Part shown: positions 1 through 5,287 of the stretch, in pieces
How the letters are laid out: each line of letters opens with the position of its first letter
How positions within the stretch are numbered: position 1 is the stretch's first letter
Source of the DNA: Akkermansiaceae bacterium
GTDB lineage: Bacteria > Verrucomicrobiota > Verrucomicrobiia > Verrucomicrobiales > Akkermansiaceae
Assembly: GCA_018676385.1 (NCBI GenBank)
Contig: JABHEX010000079.1
Span: 1-5,287 of the forward strand
Length of the DNA stretch: 5,287 nucleotides
Reading direction: 5' to 3'
Made by a program: the position numbers and the translations under genes
Notes under the pieces: model-generated
Seen by the model: the letters and a program-made list of their open reading frames with translations, nothing else
Told to the model about the DNA's origin: nothing
Database searches by the model: none

Positions 1-1638
1 TCTCATAGTTTCCAGTTCCCACTCCGCTTTACCATCGAGCTGATTGCAGCCGATGGGGCGATCCGAATGATTGCGGATTACTCCCAAGAGGATTACCCGA
101 CACCGGGGCTGGAACCCCAGATATTCCCGTGCCCGCCCGAGTTCGAGGCGCAGACGATCCGTTTCACCAACCTACGCCTGAGAAAGAACCCCCAGGAGGC
201 CTCCGAGAATTATTTTATGACCTTGGGTGAAGTGTTCGCCTTTTCAGGGGATTGGAATGCAGCACTGAATGCGGAGGTACGGACGGAATCCTCCAAACCT
301 GTTCCACTCACATGGCATCCTTCCTTTCTGGTGGACGGGTTCTCCAATTACGCACCGGTCGAACTCGATATCGACCGACCGCTCATCACGATATTGACAA
401 GAGATGACGAACTAACAGCCACGCTCGATTTAGGGAAGCAGGTGGTGGTAGATGAGCTAAGGATCTGGCCGATCGACTATTCATCCAATCACAGCCACAC
501 GGGATCACACGGTCAGGGGTTCCCGCTTAACCTCCAGCTTGAAGCCGCGTTGCAACCCGATTTCTCGGATGCGAAGGTAGTCTATCGTAATGATGATTTT
601 CCGCGCCCAAACGTCGGCGCGCTGATGAAGGCGGTGACCCCAGTCACGGGACGCTATCTGAGGCTCACCGCACGGGACGGATACCAGCACCCTGGGAATA
701 GTAATACGGGTATTGGCTTTGCCGAGCTTGAGCTTTTCCAGAAGGGAAAGTTACTCAGCCGAGGCATTTCCCCAAAACTGGATGCCACGCGCGGAAGGTA
801 TCTTAAATCCCGACTCACCGATGGCTTCAGTAAAACGGGGCGCATCCGCCCGCTCAAGAATTGGATGCTACAGGTTGCCCGCAGGGCTGCTCTGGAAAAA
901 CGCCACGCTGATCTGAGCCTAACGCTTGATTCGGTTCATGCCCGCCAGTCTGCCACGCTCCGCTGGGCTGGCATTCTCCTGGCAGCTTTGATAGGCGTGT
1001 TCTTTTTATTCTTTTTCATCTCCCGTTACCGGAATGAAAAACGCCTGCACCGCATGCGCGACGATATTGCCGGAGATCTGCACGATGAGGTGGGTGCCAA
1101 CATCAGTAGTATTGCGGGTACGGCCGAGATCCTTCAGGAATCAGTATCCGATGCCACCCCGAAACAGAACAAACTTTTTAGCGACATCATCCGGACCGCG
1201 CGCCGCACCGCCAGGGAAACCAACCGGCTCATCCAGTTTCTTGAACGGCGGCGGATGGATGGCGACCTCATCCTCCAGATGGAAAGCACTGCCCGTCAGC
1301 TTCTTCCCGATACCGAGCACCAATGCCACTGGCAGGATGCCGAGGTTTTCAATCGGCTTCCGTCGGCAAAAAAGTGGGATTTACTCCTTTTCTTTAAGGA
1401 AAGCCTGCACAACATCGTCAAGCATTCATGTGCCACCAAGGTGACCGTGGAGGGATTCGTCTCCGCGCGGATACTCACTCTCAGTGTCCACGACAACGGC
1501 ACGGGCATTTCTGACAATGCGGGGACGCCAGCCCACCTGAAATTGCGCGCGCGCAAACTGAAAGGCAGGCTATCTGTGCAATCCTCTCCTGACACCGGCA
1601 CAACCATTCGCCTGCTGATGAAAACCCCACGTTCCTAA
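1..1638 (+). CDS. Sensor histidine kinase (NarL/DegS-type) with discoidin-like ectodomain, N-terminus off window
   Basis: This is a membrane sensor kinase that autophosphorylates on histidine and passes the phosphate to a response regulator, presumably the one encoded 4 bp downstream. The reading frame is open to base 1, and its first 22 codons (including FPLRFTIEL) match a motif repeated later in the protein. The Met at 67 is therefore internal, and the real start lies upstream. Numbering from that Met: the end of one discoidin-like domain (to about 60), a full second one (about 64-225), the start of a third (about 231-258), a charged, probably helical linker (265-298), one membrane span (about 300-318), then the HisKA_3 dimerisation helix with DLHDEVG (His339). 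The ATPase domain has an N-box (E445, N449, KH 452-453), a G1 box DNGTGI (476-481) and a final TGTT (510-513). The usual GL of the second glycine box is missing near 487-490. The sensing part should lie outside the cytoplasmic membrane. The ligand is unknown, though the fold often binds carbohydrate. The family call is firm. Confidence 0.95.
   Translation, partial: SHSFQFPLRFTIELIAADGAIRMIADYSQEDYPTPGLEPQIFPCPPEFEAQTIRFTNLRLRKNPQEASENYFMTLGEVFAFSGDWNAALNAEVRTESSKPVPLTWHPSFLVDGFSNYAPVELDIDRPLITILTRDDELTATLDLGKQVVVDELRIWPIDYSSNHSHTGSHGQGFPLNLQLEAALQPDFSDAKVVYRNDDFPRPNVGALMKAVTPVTGRYLRLTARDGYQHPGNSNTGIGFAELELFQKGKLLSRGISPKLDATRGRYLKSRLTDGFSKTGRIRPLKNWMLQVARRAALEKRHADLSLTLDSVHARQSATLRWAGILLAALIGVFFLFFFISRYRNEKRLHRMRDDIAGDLHDEVGANISSIAGTAEILQESVSDATPKQNKLFSDIIRTARRTARETNRLIQFLERRRMDGDLILQMESTARQLLPDTEHQCHWQDAEVFNRLPSAKKWDLLLFFKESLHNIVKHSCATKVTVEGFVSARILTLSVHDNGTGISDNAGTPAHLKLRARKLKGRLSVQSSPDTGTTIRLLMKTPRS
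256..741 (+). other. Complete discoidin-like (F5/8 type C-like) sensory domain within the kinase
   Basis: This encodes residues 64-225 counted from the Met at 67. Its order of motifs follows the discoidin/galactose-binding-like pattern. An opening strand (NAALNAEV) is followed by a LVDGFS turn (88-93) and TLDLG then VDELRIWP (about residues 117-131). Next come FPLNLQLE (152-159), a GRYLRLTA strand (about 194-201) and a closing FAELELF (218-224). The preceding bases 1-240 encode the matching second half of an earlier copy (FPLRFTIEL, a TIRFTNLRL strand, and LGEVFAF). The ectodomain is thus built from at least two tandem modules. The spacing from FPL to DGFS is similar in the two units, 106 and 100 codons. 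The fold is assigned by motif reading only, not by a profile search. Confidence 0.68.
964..1020 (+). other. Transmembrane segment of the sensor kinase
   Basis: Residues 300-318 (from the Met at 67) form one uninterrupted hydrophobic stretch, WAGILLAALIGVFFLFFFI. It is followed by positive charges (SRYRNEKR) on the cytoplasmic side and preceded by a charged linker. It is the only membrane span visible in the in-window part. With a signal peptide or second span expected upstream of the window, it places the discoidin-like region outside the membrane and the His339/ATPase region inside. Confidence 0.9.
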
Positions 1639-1642
1639 CATC

Positions 1643-2278
1643 ATGATTGAAATACTTATTGTCGAAGACAACGCTGCCTATCTTGACACGCTCAAGGAGA
1701 TGATCGAACCCACGGACGATATGGTATTTCATACCGCCTGGCGCAGCGCCGAGTCCGCCATCCGCGTCATGGGACAAGGTGGTTTACCGTCTGACGCCCT
1801 GCTCTTGCTCGATCTCCACCTGCCTGGAAGTGGGGGGCTTTCCATCATTCCCGCTTTTCGCAAGGCGTGCCCTGAGGGTAATGTGGTCGTGCTTACCCAG
1901 AACGACAACGAGCTCGTTGTGCTCGAGGCTATTCAGGCCGGGGCCGTCGGTTACCTGCTCAAAAACCATCCGATCGCCCAGCTGCGTGCTGCGATCCGCG
2001 ATATTCACGGCGGCGGCAGCGTCATCGATGATAAGTTTTCCCGCTATCTGTTAGAAGCATTGGGCAGTCGCACTGAGGATGAGCAACAGGTACTCAGCCC
2101 GCGCGAGCATCAGGTGCTGGAGCTGATGGCAATGGGTAAGGTAAAAAAGGAGGTAGCCGACCAGCTAGGCATCAGCTACCACTCCGTTGCCCTCTACACA
2201 CGTAACATTTACAAGAAACTCGAGTCACCTAACATCACTGCTGCCGTTGCCACAGCCATCCGCAGAGGGTTGATCTGA
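1643..2278 (+). CDS. NarL/FixJ-family response regulator (REC + LuxR-type HTH)
   Basis: This is a DNA-binding response regulator of 211 residues, the normal length for the NarL family. The receiver domain (about 1-120) keeps the full phosphorylation set: acidic pair E8/D9, phospho-acceptor D57 in LLLLDLHLPG, T85, Y104 and K107. A linker leads to a GerE/LuxR helix-turn-helix (about 151-208) that begins LSPREHQVLELMAMG and ends with a recognition helix and IYKKL. It starts 4 bp after the kinase stop codon, and the ATG opens directly into MIEILIVEDN, the expected first receiver strand. The start is therefore secure even though no clear Shine-Dalgarno precedes it, and translational coupling to the kinase is likely. 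The recognition helix is unusual: where most family members have V-K-x-H, this one has V182-A-L-Y185. Its target promoters cannot be read from the window. Confidence 0.97.
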   Translation: MIEILIVEDNAAYLDTLKEMIEPTDDMVFHTAWRSAESAIRVMGQGGLPSDALLLLDLHLPGSGGLSIIPAFRKACPEGNVVVLTQNDNELVVLEAIQAGAVGYLLKNHPIAQLRAAIRDIHGGGSVIDDKFSRYLLEALGSRTEDEQQVLSPREHQVLELMAMGKVKKEVADQLGISYHSVALYTRNIYKKLESPNITAAVATAIRRGLI

Positions 2279-2339
2279 GTGAGCCCGCTTCTTCTTCCAA
2301 AGAGACCAGACTATTTTTTGGCAGTTGTTCAATCTATGG
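2279..2339. other. Short convergent intergenic gap
   Basis: These 61 bp separate the stop codons of the response regulator (+) and the cytochrome-propeller gene (-). The only possible hairpin is weak: CCAAA at 2297-2301 facing TTTGG at 2317-2321, extendable only with G-U pairs and lying beside a T run at 2314-2319. It lacks the GC-rich stem of a standard intrinsic terminator, so I do not call one. No promoter or small ORF is supported here. Confidence 0.6.
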
Positions 2340-5287
2340 CTATTTCTTTTCAGCTGAGAAGTATTTGTGGTCTTTGTCACCAGCGGAAAAGATGTAGGCA
2401 ATCAGGTCGCTCAGTTCATCTGGGTTTAGCGTGTAGATAAGTGCTGGTGGCATGTGGGACACTTGGTGATGTTTTTTGCTCTTCACATCTGCCGCCTTGA
2501 TTTGCACGTTGCTTTCCGCAGAAAAGGGATTGGTCATGAGGTGAAGCATCCCGTTTTTTTCTTCAGCAATACGACCAATCACCGTGGAGCCGTCCTTCAT
2601 AGTAAATTGGGTGCTGATGTATTGATCGGAAATCACTTTAGAAGGCTCAATGATATTTTCCATCATATCCCTCAAGGTGTAGCGGTTAGCGGAACCTGTT
2701 AGGTCGGGTCCGATTCCCATTCCTTCTCCGGCGAAACGGTGACATGAAGCACAGGCTGTAGCGTGATAAAGGTTTTCTCCGCTGGCGAAGTTCCGGCCTT
2801 TCAGGTTACCCTGAACAGCTGAGACAGCCCCTTTAATAGTCCATGCCCGTCCCGGGCCTTTGGGTGTCTGAATCGCTCTCGCTGCCACTACAGATTTAGC
2901 GGATGCTGCGTCATATTTTTTCCGAGCTACTGCATCCGGCACATTGGCGAGTGCTTGCTTGCGTGAGTTTTCAATGAAAGCCCCAAAGCTGTTTCCTCCC
3001 TGCCAGGCTTTTGCTCGGGGGAACCACGAGAAATAACTCGCACGGTCGGCCTCAGTCCAGCCCTCCTTGATCGAGCGAAGTGAGAATGCGAGCGCAAACT
3101 GCTGCACGTTCGGGCGGAACTGCTCAGTGCGCTTAGCAGCTGCCGCATAGCGATCATTTCGCTGTAGGACCTCGTCAGCGAGAATCTTTTTCTGTGTATC
3201 CGTGGCATTCATAACCATCTGCACGGTTTTGGTAACAGCACCGGGGGCATTGAGATACAACAGCACCTGGCTGAGTTCACGGTTCACGAAGTTATCTTTG
3301 TGAGGATACAAACCATTCAAGGTCTTGACCACAGCTGCCGCATCAGCGGGGCTCGGCTTATCGAGTCGGGTGAAAGCCAGTTGATAGGCGCGAAGTGCAG
3401 CAAGGAACTGCTTCACTTCCATGTTCTTGTAATCCAGCTGGTTCAAAGCAGCGAGTATCTTAGGCTGCTGGTCTTTGCTGCCCATACGCGCCAGAGCGGT
3501 GGAGAGCTCGATCACCGCCCACGGAGATTTTTCCGTGGCGATGTGCTTTTGCCACTTCGCTGCCGGTTGTTTTTCGAGTGCCACGCGTGCGGCGTAGCGG
3601 ATGAAACGATCCTGGTTCTTCAGGTAGGGCAAGGCCTTGGCAATCGCCTCTTCGCCGACTCCATGCTCGTGGAGGGTTTCAATTTTCCGGCGGAGTGTCA
3701 GGTCTGCGTGTACCGCTCCTGCCTTAACAGCAGCAGTGGATTCGTTGCCAACATAAGTGACTCGATATAGAGCCGAAGTGGTGCGGCGTCCACCCACCAT
3801 AAAGTACATATCGCCGTCTGGATGGATCATTACATCTGTTAGTGGGAGAGGTTTGCCAGAGACAAACTCTTCCTTGGTCGCTTTGTAACTCGCGCCATCC
3901 TGCTCGAGATGGATTGCGTACATGGTCCCGTAGGTCCAGTCGTTGATGTATATGGCTTTCTGGTATTTTGCAGGAAAGCGTGCCCCCAGTCCATTGCTCA
4001 CACCCGTCGGACTCCCTGGTCCGATGTTGATCGTAGCAGGCAGGGTATCGGTGTAATAGTCCGGCCATTTGCCGGTTCCGTGTCGCCAGCCCCAGTCGAC
4101 GCCCGAAACCACGTGATTCACCCGGGTAGGGCGATACCATGGAGCACCGATGTCGTATTCCATGTCGGCATCGAATGCAAACAGCTCGCCGTCCAGACTG
4201 AATGCGGCGTCAAATTGATTACGGAAACCGTGGCAGATGACCTCCTGGGTCTTGCCGTCGGGGCTGATCTTCATGATGTATCCACCCGGAGCCATCCGTC
4301 CGTTGTTGTGACCACGGCCATCGGGCATGCGTGGCAGGATGTGATCTTCTTTCCAGGCCTTCGCCATACGGTATGAGGTCACTGAGGCTGGCATGTCGGT
4401 ATTGTTACCACCCACGACATAAATCGATTTTTTATCCGGGCTCAGCACCAGGCTGTGCGATCCGTGCTCGCCTTTCGCTACCAATGGGATGAGGTATTCC
4501 TCTTTGTCATACTGGTCGTCGCCATTGGTATCGCGCAGGCGGTAGAGGCCACGCTTACCCTCGCCCACCATGATGTAGAGACTGTCAAAAGCATAGAGCG
4601 CTCCGTGCCCGCCGGTGACCTTCACCTTGAGCTTCTCGACCGAAACTTTTGGCTTCACGGTCACTCGGTAAATCCCGCCATATTGATCGGTTGTGATGAT
4701 ACGGCCTTTATTATCAACCGTCATTCCCACCCACGATCCTTGCGAGGCTTTGTTCACATCGTAAATCTTCTCGCCCTTGAAACCCGGCAAGGTGGCCAAA
4801 GGAATAGTTTTGGGTGTGTTCGTGGCTTCGGCAACCTTCCTGGGGCCTGCCGCTTTGCTAAACACCTTACCCCAGGGGCCTTCTCCATATTTCTTTACCT
4901 CAACCGCCTGATGCCACTCGCCCTCATGGGACTGCGCCATCCAGCTCTTGTTGGTGACTACCCGTTGCTTTCCAACCTTAAGCGACATGATGAAACCAGC
5001 CTCCGAACCCTTATTGTCGGCCTCAACGAGGATGTGGTTTTCTCCGGCTTGGAGGAACTTCGCGACATCCATCTTGACCGGCTTTTCCCAATTACTGGAG
5101 GAGGTTACCTTTTTGCCATTGATGCTCAGCTTAAACACGTTGTCACAGGTGATGATTAACGGTGACTTGGCGGGCTTCGCCTTGAGCGTCAGGGTAGTCT
5201 TAAAATTCGCCTCTTCGTCTGCGATGGCGCCTTTCTTCCAAATCCACATGGGTTCGGCGGCAAAGGCCTGCAGGGAAAAAAGGCTCA
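2340..5287 (-). CDS. Secreted dehydrogenase-like propeller/cytochrome c chimera (TIGR02604 + TIGR02603 type), N-terminus off window
   Basis: This is a large exported putative oxidoreductase. The visible frame runs off the right edge. Upstream of the Met at 5249 it reads SLFSLQAFAAEP, the end of a signal peptide, so that Met is not the start. Numbering from that Met (969 residues to the stop): a galactose-binding/PA14-like beta domain (about 1-105, opening WIWKKG, with LSINGKKV); a glucose/sorbosone-dehydrogenase-like beta-propeller (about 150-500) with EHGSHSLVLSPD (261-272), GFRNQFD (341-347) and WGWRHGTGKWPDYY (386-399); a HEAT-like helical region (about 515-790); and a C-terminal cytochrome c domain (about 815-957) with heme site CASCH (833-837), GPDL (847-850) and probable axial ligand M933 in SHMPPAL. 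The family is common in Verrucomicrobia and Planctomycetes, but substrates are mostly unknown. Sugar or sugar-alcohol oxidation is an inference from the propeller and sugar-binding-like module. Despite the family's 'membrane-bound' label, no membrane span is seen. Confidence 0.94.
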   Translation of the reverse strand, partial: SLFSLQAFAAEPMWIWKKGAIADEEANFKTTLTLKAKPAKSPLIITCDNVFKLSINGKKVTSSSNWEKPVKMDVAKFLQAGENHILVEADNKGSEAGFIMSLKVGKQRVVTNKSWMAQSHEGEWHQAVEVKKYGEGPWGKVFSKAAGPRKVAEATNTPKTIPLATLPGFKGEKIYDVNKASQGSWVGMTVDNKGRIITTDQYGGIYRVTVKPKVSVEKLKVKVTGGHGALYAFDSLYIMVGEGKRGLYRLRDTNGDDQYDKEEYLIPLVAKGEHGSHSLVLSPDKKSIYVVGGNNTDMPASVTSYRMAKAWKEDHILPRMPDGRGHNNGRMAPGGYIMKISPDGKTQEVICHGFRNQFDAAFSLDGELFAFDADMEYDIGAPWYRPTRVNHVVSGVDWGWRHGTGKWPDYYTDTLPATINIGPGSPTGVSNGLGARFPAKYQKAIYINDWTYGTMYAIHLEQDGASYKATKEEFVSGKPLPLTDVMIHPDGDMYFMVGGRRTTSALYRVTYVGNESTAAVKAGAVHADLTLRRKIETLHEHGVGEEAIAKALPYLKNQDRFIRYAARVALEKQPAAKWQKHIATEKSPWAVIELSTALARMGSKDQQPKILAALNQLDYKNMEVKQFLAALRAYQLAFTRLDKPSPADAAAVVKTLNGLYPHKDNFVNRELSQVLLYLNAPGAVTKTVQMVMNATDTQKKILADEVLQRNDRYAAAAKRTEQFRPNVQQFALAFSLRSIKEGWTEADRASYFSWFPRAKAWQGGNSFGAFIENSRKQALANVPDAVARKKYDAASAKSVVAARAIQTPKGPGRAWTIKGAVSAVQGNLKGRNFASGENLYHATACASCHRFAGEGMGIGPDLTGSANRYTLRDMMENIIEPSKVISDQYISTQFTMKDGSTVIGRIAEEKNGMLHLMTNPFSAESNVQIKAADVKSKKHHQVSHMPPALIYTLNPDELSDLIAYIFSAGDKDHKYFSAEKK
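2739..2753 (-). other. Covalent heme-attachment site CxxCH
   Basis: These bases encode C833-A-S-C836-H837, the only CxxCH in the protein, so one c-type heme is predicted. The two cysteines would bind heme covalently and His837 would be the proximal ligand. M933 (codon 2451-2453), in SHMPPAL just before the last helix, fits the distal ligand. Heme attachment of this type occurs outside the cytoplasmic membrane, in agreement with the signal peptide remnant at the window edge. Confidence 0.93.
4497..4532 (-). other. EF-hand-like calcium loop in the propeller
   Basis: Residues 240-251 (from the Met at 5249) read DTNGDDQYDKEE. Acidic or amide side chains fall at loop positions 1, 3, 5, 9 and 12 and glycine at position 4, the spacing of an EF-hand or dockerin-type calcium loop. 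It follows a propeller strand (GLYRLR). Similar DxNxDG-type loops occur between blades in related bacterial propellers. Calcium binding is inferred from the spacing only. Confidence 0.6.
5250..5285 (-). other. C-terminal end of a signal peptide, running off the window
   Basis: Read on the minus strand in frame with the 969-residue protein, these 12 codons give SLFSLQAFAAEP directly before MWIWKKG. A hydrophobic stretch ending in small residues (AFA|A or FAA|E) and then the mature domain is the usual Sec signal-peptidase I pattern. The n-region and start codon lie beyond 5287, and the ribosome binding site and promoter are not visible. Confidence 0.8.

Noticed and set aside
1034..1444. A 136-codon plus-strand frame inside the kinase gene
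   Set aside because: It overlaps the His-box and ATPase region in another frame, while the kinase frame carries all the conserved motifs; its low-complexity Ser/Arg/Pro content is typical of an out-of-frame reading.
2297..2321. Possible transcription terminator between the convergent genes
   Set aside because: The stem has only five standard pairs (CCAAA/TTTGG), extends only with G-U pairs and is AT-rich, with the T run inside rather than after the stem. Not convincing in either direction.
2346..2360. Near-palindrome around CAGCTG (CTTTTCAGCTGAGAAG)
   Set aside because: It lies within the last codons of the minus-strand gene, is imperfect, and is short enough to occur by chance; no operator or terminator role is supported.
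3300..4376. Plus-strand open frames at 3300-3770 and 3909-4376
   Set aside because: Both are antisense shadows inside the propeller and helical regions of the minus-strand gene, with no motif, ribosome binding site or partner gene to support them.
4455..5159. A long open frame (234 codons) on the plus strand, opposite the N-terminal half of the cytochrome-propeller gene
   Set aside because: It lies wholly antisense to a gene with clear domains and family motifs, shows no recognisable domain itself, and its composition is what the complement of that coding sequence would give.
1..5287. Mobile element, CRISPR array, toxin-antitoxin or defence system
   Set aside because: No direct DNA repeats, terminal inverted repeats, transposase or nuclease motifs, or short paired ORFs were seen. 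The three genes read as ordinary signalling and metabolic genes.

Overview
The window most likely comes from a member of the Verrucomicrobiota, or less likely a related planctomycete. The main clue is the right-hand gene. It is a secreted chimera of a sugar-binding-like module, a dehydrogenase-like beta-propeller, an alpha-solenoid and a cytochrome c domain, an arrangement characteristic of Pirellula/Verrucomicrobium-type genomes (the TIGR02604 and TIGR02603 families, recognised from memory). A histidine kinase with discoidin-like ectodomains also fits this group. No search could be run, so the taxonomic call is an inference.

Layout: three protein genes fill the window and two run off its ends. 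From the left edge to 1638 (+) is a membrane sensor histidine kinase whose N-terminus lies outside the window. Four bases later, at 1643-2278 (+), is its NarL/LuxR-type response regulator. The two form a tight operon. After a 61-bp convergent gap, a large gene occupies 2340 to the right edge on the minus strand. Its last in-window codons are the end of a signal peptide, so its true start is also outside the window.

How they may work together: the kinase should sense something outside the cytoplasmic membrane through galactose-binding-fold (discoidin-like) domains, phosphorylate itself on His339 (counting from the Met at 67), and pass the phosphate to Asp57 of the regulator, which binds DNA through a C-terminal LuxR helix-turn-helix. 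The minus-strand protein is predicted to oxidise a substrate, perhaps a sugar or sugar derivative, outside the cytoplasm and pass electrons to its single c-type heme. Convergent orientation gives no direct evidence that the two-component system controls it.

I see no RNA gene, mobile element, CRISPR array or convincing terminator. The window looks like normal chromosomal content of this phylum. The points most worth a second look are the repeated sensor ectodomain with a third, incomplete copy, the altered ATP-lid and DNA-recognition-helix residues in the two-component pair, and the off-window starts of both large genes.
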